Source: Welwitschia mirabilis (taxonomy: Eukaryota; Gnetophyta; Gnetopsida; Welwitschiales). From it: a DNA stretch of 64,000 nucleotides. A model generated the notes under the pieces. That model ran no database searches, had not been told where the DNA came from, and worked only from the letters and a program-made list of their open reading frames with translations. This document shows, in pieces, positions 1 to 11,155 of this stretch. The first letter of the stretch is position 1. The number at the start of each line of letters is the position of its first letter. The DNA is taken from contig JBOZIK010000001.1 of NCBI GenBank assembly GCA_051453625.1, positions 140,229,527-140,293,526 on the forward strand, given 5' to 3'. The position numbers and the translations under genes were made by a program.

Positions 1-1494
1 GAATCATCTTTCTTCTAAGATTGAATAGGAACATGTGCTTTCTCCGAAAAATTAGTATCAAAACCATGGATGCACCTGATAGACATGAAATGTTAATGAC
101 TATATTTTTAAATATAATCATCCTAAAAAATAACTTATATGTTGGTCATAATTCTATTTGTTAATACTAGGATGAAGGACTTTGACAAGATATAAAACTT
201 TTCCTTCAAGACTATTGTTTTCTAATAGAAAAAAAATGATGATATGATAAGTTATGATGTATAGTAAATTCTTAAGATGCACTTTTCACATCCAACATTA
301 AATAATGTATCTATCCATTCCATAATTAAAAAAAAAATTGTTAAATTAAGATGGAAATTAACAATAAAAAAAATACAAATGGTATAGTTAATTTCAAATG
401 CATCTTTCACATATCCATAATTCAAATGATCTATCTAAATTAGAATGATATGAGAAGATATTAAGGGAAAAAATTATAATTGGAAAAGTATAGTTAACTC
501 AAAAGGTATTTTTCTCATATTAACAAGTCAAATAATCTATCCAATGCATAATATTCTGATAAAATAAAAACATTAATACCATGAAAATCTAAATAACAAT
601 TATAGGTATAAAGGAAAAATAAAGTAAGTTTGTTTAAAATTCTTATGTAATCACTATAAATTCTAATGCAAGAGGTCTAAATTATTAGATAATTAAGTGA
701 ATGCTTTTTAATTTTATATATCACTCCTAATTTAACAAGTGATCATGTCCCTTCCAAGGGTATAACCTAGTCTCTAAAAATAATAAAAGGATAGAGTTTG
801 AATTACCTTAATGAGGCATCTAAGTTATTATATAATTTTAGTTACCTTCATGATATACCCCCTTAATAAATAGTATAATTCAATGATGAAAACCTACATA
901 TACTTTAGACTTAGTAAATTTTAGTCAATTATACTTATGCCTTTCTATTGGCTTGGTGATAAAATCCAAATAGACTCTATCGTTATGCCTCCAATCTTCA
1001 TCCAATGCACTTTCTATTATCAAAATATGCATGGAAATGTAGATATCAATATTCTTGAGAAATTTCTACTTAAAAGAAATATGCCTCTATCTATATAGCT
1101 CAAGCTATATAGTTATGGTAGTTAAACACCATACAATAAGCTTAAATGGTATCATAGCTTAACACAAATTGATTCTTACATAAGGATTTCCATGTTCATC
1201 ACAAACTAATATTTACAACCAACAAATAATATAATGTATCTAAGAAGTGAGTAGTTTTTAATTTTAAACCTAAAAGAAATTAGTAGATGGCATTAAGTGT
1301 AAAAATTAAAGATCAAAGACAAAACAAAGATTTAGTTTGAGATAATTACATTCATGGATCTTGGTTAACATCTTAAACGTAATCTATCCAAATTAAAAAT
1401 GTAAACTTTTTATGTAAAAAGAAATTAAATTAAGTAAATATTAATTTTCATTTTAAGTTTAAACTTAAGTTGATGTAGGAAAAAGAGATTTTTA
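1..1494. other. Flanking AT-rich DNA, no gene recognised
   Basis: No open frame longer than a few dozen codons and no retroelement protein motif was seen on either strand. The only structure noted is the degenerate repeat listed separately at 225-545. This may be host intergenic DNA or a very old repeat. It ends where the copia LTR remnant begins. Confidence 0.5.
225..545. repeat. Degenerate tandem repeat, about 115 bp period, three copies
   Basis: Three stretches near 273, 400 and 501 share the order 'TAGTTAA / TGCA(C)TTTTCACAT / AA(T)AAT(G)ATCTATCCA'. Each follows an A-rich run and a GTATAGTTAA-like block. Spacing is roughly 100 to 130 bp. The copies are strongly diverged, so this was found by eye only. 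Confidence 0.4.
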
Positions 1495-1640
1495 TGTAGG
1501 ATTGAGAACCCTAGATGAAAAGGAAAGGGGGGACGAATAGGATTTAAAACTTAATTGAATAACTTCACAAAAATAAATAGCACACATATAATTAATCATC
1601 TCTATCTATCTTCTTTTTTAAACAAAATAGCATGAACAGC
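1495..1640 (-). repeat. Copia-1 3' LTR remnant (outer end)
   Basis: The block starting TGTAGGATTGAGAACCCTAG and running through TTTAAAACTTAATTGAATAA recurs at 25446-25510, next to the primer site of the other half. This marks it as the end of the LTR. Only about 80 bp match. The rest of the expected LTR is missing or too diverged, so the 3' LTR seems internally deleted. Confidence 0.6.
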
Positions 1641-1649
1641 TAACTAATT

Positions 1650-1661
1650 CTCCCCCTTTTG
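1650..1661 (-). other. Copia-1 polypurine tract
   Basis: The minus strand reads AAAAGGGGGAGA just downstream of the extra ORF and just before the LTR remnant. Purine tracts of this kind prime plus-strand synthesis in copia elements. Position and composition both fit. Confidence 0.65.
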
Positions 1662-1731
1662 ACATCAATAACAAAAGAGAGAAGAAACACAAGCATGAAA
1701 GTTTCATAAAAATATAAGTAAATAAAGAAGA

Positions 1732-2450
1732 TTAATTAGATTCCTTTGCTTCCTCCTCTGAATAATCATCTTCCTCCTCTTCCTTGGTAGCCTTCTATAC
1801 TAATATTTTGGCTTTCTCTCAAGTTTCTATAATATCATACCTAGTTATGATCAAAGCTTATTTGATATGCTTGGTATGAGAGTCTATTCACCTCAAGTAT
1901 GAAAGAGTCTTCTATGGTGAGGCTTACTTGAAAGAAGGCGATTTTAAGGACTTATTAGAACCTATAAAGATATGCATGTGAGACAATGTCACATGCCCAA
2001 TAGATAACATGGGATTAAGAATTTCTAGTTCTGCGTGAAACTAGATTCTATACCAATGATAGGTATCAGTAATCATCATTGATTAAGGAAGGGTCCTAGT
2101 CCTATGATACTCTAACTAGGAGACCACATTCTACAATATAATCATAGGGGCATTAATAGAATGTCTGGTTCCTATCAAATACATGAAATATGATTTATAA
2201 TTAGAGGTCTCATCACAATAACCTACCAAAGGCAAAAAATTTTTGATAAATAGTAAATGCAAAAGCCTATACTTTGGGGTAAGAAGAGAAGTAGAAAGGA
2301 TGGTTTTCTACTTGTGAAACTCATCATAAAGTTCCCTTTTTACCTCTTCTTTGTCTTTTCTAGAGTTATGAAGAGGCTAAAGGTCATCATAGTTTCTTTT
2401 TAGAAGATTAGCAATGGCAACAATCTAGTTTGTAGTAAGCCTCATCTTCT
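1732..2450 (-). pseudogene. Extra ORF downstream of copia pol, function unknown
   Basis: One minus-strand frame of about 235 codons can be followed here, interrupted by stops that are mostly TAG. It ends at a TAA (1732-1734) after a very acidic tail containing EEEEDDYSEEE, about 70 bp before the purine tract. The middle has a hydrophobic segment beginning LLTPKYRLLH, followed by about 60 residues and then a TLP.SMMITD stretch. That layout recalls the plant-specific transposon-associated domain often found outside gag-pol in LTR elements; this is recall and was not searched. Sireviruses carry an env-like ORF at this position, but I see no signal peptide or clear membrane anchor. A similar segment occurs in Gypsy-2 at 30827-32085. 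Confidence 0.55.
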
Positions 2451-3159
2451 TCCTAAAACTAGGGTTTCCATGGTTATATTATTGACATTATAAGAGGCAT
2501 TATAGTATAACATCCTAGTGAAAAAAGGATAGGTAGGACTTGAAACATCAAAAAGTAGGAAAGATCTAGATCTTGTAAAAGTTACACCCTATCTCTAAGT
2601 TCCCTAAGCTGTATAGTGACAACAACCATTTCTTGGCATGCTAGCTTCTATTTAAACTTTCTTAAAGAACTTGTATAAAGCTTTTTCAAATATTCCTTAG
2701 TAGGAATATAAAGGATCTCTACTACCTACCTCCTTTTACTAGCATTTAGAGGGATACTCAACCATTGCAACTATGTTGTAGGAGCTTAGAAACAAGAAAA
2801 CCCTAAAAGAAAAGATAGATTTGAAGGAAACAGGTGGCTAGAAGCTAATGAATAGGGTTTGGGCTCCACTAGATTTTAAAGAGAAGGGTAACTAGGTGAG
2901 ATTTAATAAATAAATTGGGTTCATTATCAATTCTACCACACTGTAATTCTACAAGTTTAGTCAAATAATTTGAGATCTAGTCAACCCATCAAAACATGAG
3001 TTACAGTAATTTAAGATCCAAGCAATTGGGTTTTTAGTCTAATTAGCCAACCACATCTAGTAATCTGAATTCTAGATCTAGTTAACTACTTTATAATAAG
3101 CTAGAGGATGGAGAGATAACCTCTAATTCATTATGAAGGTAAAGAAAATGATCTAAATT
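2451..3159 (-). other. Degraded region between copia RNase H and the extra ORF
   Basis: Probably the N-terminal part of the extra ORF plus spacer. Short open pieces exist (for example around 2600-2740, with alternating charged and aliphatic residues), but stops and shifts prevent a single frame. 2950-3110 contains repeats of the kind TCTAGTCAACCCATC and TCTAGTTAACTAC, resembling the motif array in the 5' LTR at 26090-26665. Confidence 0.4.
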
Positions 3160-4625
3160 TAGGGGTTTAGTAAAGCTATCAACAAGTTGATAATCTATAC
3201 TAATAAAATTTATAGAAATGTTTCCTTTTTTAATTTAATCTCTAAGAAAATGATGTCTTAATTCAATGTGTTTAGTTATGAAATATTGAATAGGATTTTT
3301 AGAAATATTTGCACTAGTACTATCACAAAAAATAGAAACTTATTCAAAAACTACACCAAAGTCCTTTAGCATTTCCTTCATCTAAAGGAGATGAGTAAAT
3401 CAACTCCCTATGACTATATACTTAGCTTCTATGGTTGAAAGGGAGATCGATTTTTGCTTTTTACTAGCCCGTCCCACTAAGTATGATTCTAATAAAAAAC
3501 AATTATGACTTATGCACTTTCTATCATCCTTACACTTAACCCAATCTACATTACTAAATTATGCAAGATCAAAAGATGTCTTGGTTGGATACCATAATCG
3601 AAAATTACATGTATATTCTATATATCTTATTATTCTTTTGATTAATTCTAGGTGTGAATCTTTTAGATGGGTTTGGTATCTTTTACACACATTAATATTA
3701 AACATAATATTAGGTCTATTTGCAGTTTTATATAACAAGCTTCTTATCATACTTCTATAAAGCTTCTGATCGACTGATTCTCCATCTTTATCTAGACTAA
3801 CTTTACAAGAAGTTGACATAAGTGTGTTAGTTGTTTTAGCATTTTTTAATCTAAATTAGTTAATTAAATCTTTTGCATATTTAGATTGAGATATAAAAAT
3901 TTCATTCTTTGATTTCTTAATCTGTAAGCTAAGAAATGTTTTAACTTCACCAAGCATACTCATGTCAAAATGTTTTGTCATGAAATTTATAAATTCTTTT
4001 GATAAAAATTTTTTAGAGGTATCAAAAATTATATCATTCACATAAATTTGAATAGTGATAAAATCCTTTTTTAATTTCTTAACAAATAAATTTTTATCTA
4101 CTGTTCCATAAATATATCCATTTTTATTTAGAAATGTGTCTAATTTTTTGAGCTTGCTTCTGTTCATATAAAGCCTTCTTAAATCTAAAAACATACTTAG
4201 GTTTATGAGGATTTACAAATTCTCGAGGTTTTTTTACATACTCTTCTACATATATAGTTCCATTTAAAAAGGCACTCTTTACATCCATTTGATACACTTT
4301 GATATTTTTAAAGGTTTCATAAGGTAAAAACATTCTAATACTATCTAACCTTGAAACTGGAGCAAAAGTGTCATTAACATTAATACCATTGATTTGGTTG
4401 TAGCCTTATACTACTAATATTAATTTGTTTTTAATAATATTATTTTGCTCATCACATTTATTTTTAAAGATCCACTTCATCCTAATTACATTTTTGTCCT
4501 TTGTATTTTCAGCAAGCTTCTAAACATCATTGATTTTAAATTGTTGCAACTCATCTTGCATGGCCATCATCCATTCTTCATGGGATTATACTTCTTTAAA
4601 CTTCTAAGGTTCAATACGTGAAACA
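3160..4625 (-). pseudogene. Copia-1 reverse transcriptase and RNase H
   Basis: Minus-strand reading from about 4625 gives the copia RT start (EEWMMAMQDEL), TFAPVSRLDSIR, YQMDVKSAFLNG and KKALYEQKQAQ (family usually YGLKQAP). The catalytic box at 4033-4044 reads YVNDII, where YVDD is usual, so the first Asp is Asn (codon 4036-4038). RNase H follows: DQKLYRSMIRSLLY, a NRPNIMFNINVC stretch, then SKKQKSISLSTIEAKYIVIG near 3405-3470, and CDSTSANISKNPIQYF and the TKHIELR type end near 3200-3330. Several frames and stops are needed to cover it, so it is not expressed as one protein. The copia identity is secure. Confidence 0.9.
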
Positions 4626-5650
4626 TAATAAATTTACACACAAAAATTCTTAACAGAGTTTTTTGTTATGATCTTTGAGCTAACATCTCTAATGATAAAC
4701 CTTAAAATATGATCTTTTATCTCTTTATACTTTTTAGTAGTAAATTCTTTTGTTAGAACTCCTTGTTCCTTTTTGATAGAAATTTATGTTATTATGGGGA
4801 TGCTTAGAGATATGTTTTATTTATCATTGAAATGGATATATTTTGTTCTAACATCATTTATTTACAAATTTATTAATTCTTCTATGGTTAAGCTTATCTT
4901 GTTGAAAATAGAATAAGCTCTACTTCTAGTAGAATATCCCAAAAATATTACTTCATTAGCCTTAGATTCAAATTTGATTAGGTGTTCCCTATCTTTTAAC
5001 ACAAAGCACTTACTCTTAAAGACCTTAAAGTAAGAAAAATTTAGTTGTATTCCTTTCCACAACTCATAAGGAATTTTATCCATTCATGGTCTAAGATAAA
5101 CTCTGTTTCTGATATAACAAGCAGTATTAATAGCTTTAACCCAAAATAGTTTTAGAACCTCCTTGCCATTCAACATTGTTCTTGCCATTTTTTGGAAGAC
5201 TCTATTCTTTCTCCTAGCAATTCCAATTTGTTGAGGTATTTTATGAGCTAAAAATTGGTAATCAATACTATTGTCAATAGAATACTTTTTAAATAAGTGA
5301 TTTTCAAACTCAGCACCATGATCACTTCTTATTTTCTTTATGGTATAGCCTTTTTCATTTTGAATTCTCTTGCATATTTCAACTTAATATTTATATGTTT
5401 TAGATTTATTTGCAAGAAAGGCAAATCATGTATGTCTTAAGAAGTCAAAAATCATAGTTAGAAAATAGCATTGACCTCTTAAAATTTGGATTTAAGTGGG
5501 TTCTATCGAGTTCATATGAATAAGCTCTAAAGGCATGATTGTGGAAACTTGGTTTTTACTTTTATGTGATGTTCTTATTTGTTTTCCTTTTTAACATGCA
5601 TCATAAAGACCATGTTTTTCGATATTTATTTTTGGAATTCCTTTGATAAT
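4626..5650 (-). pseudogene. Copia-1 integrase core and C-terminal part
   Basis: The minus strand shows the GAG-pre-integrase/integrase junction, a core stretch RSDHGAEFENHLFKK carrying the second catalytic Asp, the PQQIGIARRKNR box (family PQQNGVAERKNR) with the Glu position changed to Arg, and FWVKAINTACYIRNR. The clearest open piece (4862-5083) contains YELWKGIQ and FLGYSTRSRAYSIFN, typical of plant copia integrase C-terminal regions. The part between about 4626 and 4861 is very degraded. The integrase would have inserted the cDNA into the nuclear genome. It is inactive here. Confidence 0.85.
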
Positions 5651-6340
5651 TTTTTTCTAATAATTATTTTCATATGATCATAATTTACATAACCTAAATG
5701 TTTATGCCAAATCTTTTTTTGATTTACATAAGAAAAAGAACAAGTAAAAAATGCTTGATCAATGCTATAAATATTATCTATTCTATTTTCTTTGAGTATA
5801 ATATCATTTATTTTGTTATGTATAACTTTTCATTTAGTAATATAAAAAATAACCTTATGACCTTTATCACAAATTTGACTAATGCTAAGTACATTATTCT
5901 TTAAACCATTGACATATGAAATTTTATTTATTTTGGATAAGTTATCTTCATCAATGCTTCTGATTCCTTTAATCTTACCTATTTTATTATCATTGAAAGT
6001 AACTTCTCCTCTATCAAAGTTATCTAGCTATTTAAATCTAGACTTGTCTCTTATAATATATAGAAAGCATCCACTATCTAAATACTATCTAGTTCCATTC
6101 AAAAACCTTGAAAACTATTTAAATCAAAAGACTTTTCAAATTGTTAGCTTTTATCTACTTCATCCTTTTGGATTAATGTAGTACACCTCCTCTTGGAACA
6201 AATTTAAATGGAAAGCTACTAACTAAATTTGAAAATAAAATCAATTTTCTAGCATTGCAAAATAACTTAAAATAACCTAACTTGCCACATAAATAACATG
6301 TAGCTTTAGAATTAAACTTATTTTGCCAAGTTACCTGATT
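5651..6340 (-). pseudogene. Copia-1 protease, gag zinc knuckle and GAG-pre-integrase
   Basis: From right to left on the minus strand: a CCHC knuckle CYLCGKLGYFKLFC (about 6255-6300, with Tyr in place of the usual His), then the aspartic protease active site YLDSGC (DSG codons at 6067-6078, catalytic Asp kept), a GEVTFNDNKIGKIKG stretch, a VNGLKNNVLSISQICDKG stretch and an IWHKHLGYVNYDHM block (GAG-pre-integrase). The order and motifs are those of Ty1/copia. Several stops interrupt it. Confidence 0.85.
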
Positions 6341-6544
6341 TTAATGATTTTGTATTCTTTAGGAAATGAAATCAATACCTATGTTATCATGAACTAGTTT
6401 TCATATTCTAAGAATCTATTCTAATTTAGTTAAATCACTAAAAAATTTATTAAAAAATATAACAAGTTATTTACCTCTAGTACAATTTCGAAATTTTTAG
6501 ACTTGGCCATCTTGTATTTTATTTCCAATTTCTCCTTTACTTTG
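6341..6544 (-). pseudogene. Copia-1 gag, portion left of the Gypsy-1 insertion
   Basis: The minus strand encodes a Lys/Glu-rich helical stretch (EKLEIKYKMAKSKNFE) and a VHDNIGIGFHF-like segment that precedes the zinc knuckle in plant copia gag. Its frame continues without a stop into the sequence at 24181 once the gypsy element and one target-site copy are removed. This is strong evidence that the two halves were one gene. Confidence 0.8.
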
Positions 6545-6549
6545 GTGAG
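6545..6549. repeat. Target-site duplication of Gypsy-1, left copy
   Basis: GTGAG lies directly outside the left LTR, which begins TGTTGCAGTGTG at 6550. The same GTGAG lies directly outside the right LTR at 24176-24180. Five-base duplications are normal for Ty3/gypsy insertion. Confidence 0.85.
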
Positions 6550-7915
6550 TGTTGCAGTGTGAATTTATCCAATCTTGAAACTCTTCAGGTAAAATTATAA
6601 ATCAAATAACTTACAGAAAAACACATGCTAGTATAAATGAAAGTTCACCCAAATGTCATAATCCAATGAAGGTACTAGGCTTAGAGTTAGAGAATTGATT
6701 TCCAAAGGTATTTTTAATCTTTATCTTATAGAAACTGAAAGGAAGTAAACAAGTAAATGCAATTTAGGCTGAATGAATATGAAATGTAGTGAATGGAAAT
6801 GAAAATAGATTCTACTTAAATACTATTTCTTCAGTCACAAAAACTACCTTCTTTATAACTTATACCAATTAATAAGAGTATCCACTAGTTCTTAACCAAC
6901 ATAAACTATGAGATATATCTAAGTAAGATATAGAATGCAATATGAAATGTAATAAAAAAGTAATGCAAATCTACTACTAACCAAGGTCAACCTTAACAAA
7001 GGTTACCATTACGATCTAGATAAATCATAGAGTTATTACAAATAATTATGATTAATGTAAACCATAAGGGACATTCATAAAATTAAAATGAAAAGAGAAA
7101 TTATATTAATTCAAAGAGTATTCAAAAATATTACATTCGCTTACAAACAGAATAACACCACCTCAATGAAAGAGATTCAGCCTAACATCAAGTAGACTCC
7201 TTTCTATAGCTCTGGATGAATCTCTTTCTCTTTAATCCTTTATCACAAGTATCTAGTATAAAACATGGCCTAGAAATAAAGGAGGGGAATGGTATTTATA
7301 GTTGTGCATTTAAGGTTATAGAAGCAAAACCATAAATGTGGAAAACAAAACCCTAATAACCCACATAGATTGCTTGACCCCATTTACAAAGATATTTCTT
7401 CTAAACATGAAAAAAACAACTATTGTTCCATCTATTCTTGGGATGACATAGGGAACGTCACCATGTGCCACATGCCTCCATGCCCTACTATCAGCCCCAT
7501 AACTTCTATCTATGTTATAAGTATCATCATTATGATTATCGTGGAAACAACATAGGGGATGACACCATGTACCACATGTTCTCATGTGTTCCATGTGTTA
7601 TTGTTAGCCTTATGGCTTCTGGTCACATTAGTAGTGTTGTCGTCTTTCTTATCTTAAGGATGACATAGGGGATGATGGTCTTTCTTTTCTCTAATCTCTA
7701 AGGTAAGTAGTATTTTTGCATCATGAAATCCTTCTTCCAAATATGCATTGTCAGAATAGGCCTGAGAAACTACCAAAAAATGCTAAGAATTACATGTTTT
7801 ACTAATTATCATGTCAGATCTCTATAGTCATTAGTATTGAATTAAAACCTAGGTAAATGTTCTACAAAAGTACTCAAAATACACCATCAAATTCCTATAA
7901 ATTAGAATCACAACA
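6550..7915 (-). repeat. Gypsy-1 3' LTR
   Basis: It starts TGTTGCAGTGTGAATTTATC and ends ATCACAACA on the plus strand, giving TG...CA ends. It is similar throughout to 22806-24175 (for example GTCATAATCCAATGAAGG and CTTAGAGTTAGAGAATTGAT occur in both) and has nearly equal length (1366 versus 1370 with an N gap). It contains several GGATGACATAGGG-type motifs and a TATA box at 7292-7301. Confidence 0.85.
7292..7301 (-). promoter_or_regulatory. Putative LTR TATA box, Gypsy-1 3' LTR
   Basis: The minus strand reads CTATAAATAC about 610 bases from the LTR start. The same box occurs in the paired LTR and in both Gypsy-3 LTRs, which supports a promoter role. Confidence 0.55.
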
Positions 7916-10530
7916 TATCTATTTACCCTTGTTTTTCAATTTTTCTAACTATCACGGCATTCACAATGTTCTTAATACTATTTTTACTATCTTTTAGTTG
8001 TTGTTCTATTTTTATCGATGACTATTATTGGGGTTGATGCATTGGTGATGTGTTTGGCACATTTTGGACATGCTCTATGTCTTCTTGTACTATGTTTTCA
8101 TAGATGTTTTCTATTTCTTTTTTTGTCATCTATTCTATTTCTTGTTCTAATAGAATATCATAATTTTTTTCTTGCATGATGGGATCATTATTTGGAACTA
8201 AATTTTATTTTTTTCCCTTTTTTTTTAAGCTTCCTACCAATCATTCTTTTCAACCTTTTCATTTTTCTTGCATTTTTCCATTGTATGTACATGTTCTTCA
8301 CATTGAGAGCACTATATAAGAAGATTTTTAATTTCAAAATTGGGTATCATTTACCCCCATGTTATATTCAGGATTTTTTCCTAATGCATTAAAAATATCT
8401 AGTTTTATATAAATACAGACTCTAACTATCATTATTTTTTTCATGAGATCAATATTTTTTTTTTATTTTAAAAAATTTCCCTATTGTATCTCTAAATTGC
8501 TTGAAAAGCTCAAGTTACTATATTTCTAGGTAAGAATTTGAGATGTCAATCTAATATAGAATCTTCTAAAAAATAGAGGATTTATCAAAAATAAAAGGAG
8601 ACCATTTTGTTAAATCTAGACTCTTTAGCTAAAAAATTAAGTATCTCCTACCAACCCTTATTCATATCATCTTCCATATTAAAATAAAATGTAATGATTT
8701 GTCTTGAAGAGGAATTATCTTACATTTTGGTAGGAACCTCTAGCCACACCATAAATGCACCTTTTCTGTGAAGTATATTCCTTTTGAAAATTGTAATTTT
8801 AAAATTAAAATTTACCAATAAGGCTATTTCTAAATAAGACTCTAAATATTTAGAACAGTTCATAGGCATATTAGTATGAAAGGTATTGTCATCACATTTA
8901 AAACCAAAATCTAAGTTGGAAAAACTTTGAAGATTATTTCCTCTTACTAATATTGCATAACATTTTATATCAAAGGATTCTTCCATCATTGAAAAGCTAG
9001 ATGCACTTTCACTACCTTAAATACCTCACATTAACTTGAGTATACCTTTTTGAGTTTTTAGGGTTCATAAGTTATCAATTAAAAAACCTCTTCTTTGGGA
9101 TAAAGAAATTAATATGATATCTAAGCATATTCTATGTCCTTTTGGATTTTCATAGTAGAATATACCACCAACTAGTTAATCAAAGGGCGTGTTAAAGATG
9201 CATCATACCAATGGGCTATAAATATGTTCTCTAAAGATTACCAATGGAAAAAACCTTGTACAAGGTAATTGTGAATCATAAAAACATACCAACATATTAA
9301 AGACATGTTAAAAATTCTCTTTACCTTATTGTTTTGTCTACTTCTACCATACTCCCTAAAGTGAAATCCTAGCTTTTCTATTTCCTCTACTCTACTCAGT
9401 TCATATCTTCATCTTTCATTAGGGATTTTAAAAGAACTAGTAAATCTAATAACTTATTATAATTATCTTATCTTATTAGGTTTCTCTCAATTTCTTGAAC
9501 TTTTAGCTATGGTCTCAATAAATTCCTAAGCTTCATCAATTGCTAGGTTAAGGAAACTACCTCTACATATCATCTCTACAAGTTACATATGGTTGGATGA
9601 AAGGCATTTATACAAGTAACTCATAATTATTTTTTTGGATTAAAACCATGTTATGAATATTTATGAAGTATATTCTTAAATCTTTTTAGTGTATGGAAGA
9701 AGGTTTTACTATCCTTTTACTGAACGTTCATGATCTTTGATATAATAGCATTGATTTTATAAATAAGGAAGAATTTTCTAATGAAAGCTTAATTAAGCTT
9801 AGCTTAATTAGTGATAGAAATAATTTTTAAGATGTATAGCCAAGATTTTATCTTTTCCTTAATGGAAAAAGAAAACAAAGTTAATCTAAGTACATTAGAT
9901 GTCTTAGGCCTTTTAAGGATTATTTAAAAAAAATGTTCAAACTCTTTAAGTTGTGAGTAAGATTCCTTAAACTCTATATCATGAAAATGTAGAATTATTT
10001 AAATAATTATTAGTTTAAATTTAATTCTATCAACATTAATATGTTGGAATATACATGAGGTTATACCTAAACATAATGTTTGACGATCTTCTTTCAAGGT
10101 TTATCTCAGTTGTTTAAATTAAAGTTAGTTAGAGAGTTTTGAGATAGGGAACCTAATAGATTATTTTGGTTTTCTTGAGATCTCTCTTATGAATAGTCTT
10201 TAGGGTTATTCTTATAACCTAACTCATGATCAATTTTAGGATTGATAGGAATTTAGTGTAATTAACTACCAAGGGTTCATTGCCAATTCATGAAGTTTAA
10301 TAAAACAACTAGTAAAAGTTACATTTCTTAATGTACATAATACTTGCAAAGATTTAAAATGATGCAAACATTTGATTCACCAAATATAAAGAAGTTTTGA
10401 TGCAAGAAGCCATTAGTATTGGGAAGGAAAGATGGTGATGTTGGTTGTTTGCATAAAATGGATTTGGTAAAATATGAACATATGAATCTTAAGATGATTA
10501 ATAGTTTGGGATGAGTGATCATTAGGAATA
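7916..10530 (-). pseudogene. Foreign gypsy-type gag remnant next to the Gypsy-1 3' LTR
   Basis: 7916-7931 resembles the purine-tract end of Gypsy-1. Similarity to the usual 3' UTR then stops. The minus strand between about 9900 and 9400 shows a degenerate Ty3/gypsy gag core with the fragments SKIMNVQ, YLYKCLSSNHM, LAIDEA and EFIETIA, in the order seen in plant gypsy capsids. The longest open piece, 8720-8989 (89 codons), has no motif I can name and lies downstream of the gag core. The nucleotide sequence is not close to the Gypsy-1 gag at 18510-22252, so it comes from another subfamily. Many stops occur. Confidence 0.55.
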
Positions 10531-11008
10531 ACTATTAGATAAAAATTTCATGCAAATAATGGAAAGGAATAACACAAGAATGAGAACTTGTAATACAAGG
10601 TAGTGTAACAAATAGAAATTAAGAGATAAAAAATGCAAGTCTAAAGCACATCCTTGAGATTTTATTGATGAAGATCTAAGATAGAAAATTTAGAAGAGAA
10701 GATACAAGAGATGATAGAAAGAGAAATGGATAAAAGAAAGATTTTTTTTGTTATTTTCTTGATATCTTTTATTTAGACCTATAGAAGATCAACCCCTTTA
10801 AGAAAATTTTGATATATTATTCCAAATAATCTTTATAAGGAAAAAATAAAAGTAAAAAATAAAACAAAAATAGAAATAAAAGAAAAATAAAGAAAAAAAG
10901 AAAAAGAAAAAGAAGTGATGAGATTATATTCCATTGATTAAATGCTAGGCATGATAAACACTAATGTAATTGTAAAAAAACAAAAAAAAAAAAAAAAGAG
11001 AAAAAAAT
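10531..11008. other. A-rich tract before N gap
   Basis: No coding motif. The stretch 10850-11008 is dominated by A and AG runs (AAAAAGAAAAAGAAGTGATG and similar), which probably explains the assembly break that follows. It could be the leader of the element supplying the adjacent gag remnant. Confidence 0.4.
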
Positions 11009-11108
11009 NNNNNNNNNNNNNNNNNNNNNNNNNNNNNNNNNNNNNNNNNNNNNNNNNNNNNNNNNNNNNNNNNNNNNNNNNNNNNNNNNNNNNNNNNNNN
11101 NNNNNNNN
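11009..11108. other. N gap (100 N, size probably arbitrary)
   Basis: Exactly 100 N. Sequence to the left is an A-rich tract and sequence to the right starts inside a gypsy LTR end. Confidence 0.95.
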
Positions 11109-11155
11109 AGTACTCAAAATACACCATTAAAGTCCTACAAATTAGCATCACAAAA
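11109..11155 (-). repeat. Second gypsy LTR end, truncated by gap
   Basis: TACTCAAAATACACCATTAA followed by CAAATTAGCATCACAAAA matches the LTR ends at 7870-7915 and 24130-24175. On the minus strand this is the start of an LTR, and the purine-tract region follows at once. Most of this LTR is absent or lies in the gap. Confidence 0.7.

Larger units (their letters stand above)
1495..6549 (-). mobile_element. Copia-1, 3' half of a Ty1/copia retrotransposon
   Basis: Read on the minus strand, this part holds the 3' end of gag, the protease, integrase, reverse transcriptase and RNase H in the Ty1/copia order (integrase before RT), then an extra ORF, a purine tract and an LTR remnant. The 5' half lies at 24176-26665, because Gypsy-1 is inserted in gag. 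A purine tract of the AAAAGGGGGAGA type and an extra ORF after pol resemble the Sirevirus branch, but that assignment is tentative. All coding parts carry stops and frameshifts. Confidence 0.85.

Noticed and set aside
7316-7668. Overlapping frames with repeated Met-His-Cys-rich segments in the Gypsy-1 LTR
   Set aside because: They reflect repeated GATGAC/CATGTG motifs within the LTR and occur on both strands. No coding signature.
8192-8392. Hydrophobic plus-strand open frame of 66 codons, possible membrane protein
   Set aside because: Phe/Leu-rich because of T-rich DNA on the strand opposite a decayed gag. No promoter, no family motif.
8720-8989. Possible viral movement or coat protein fragment (89 codons)
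   Set aside because: I considered an endogenous plant virus because of the isolated open frame, but no motif supports it and it sits downstream of a gypsy gag core on the same strand.
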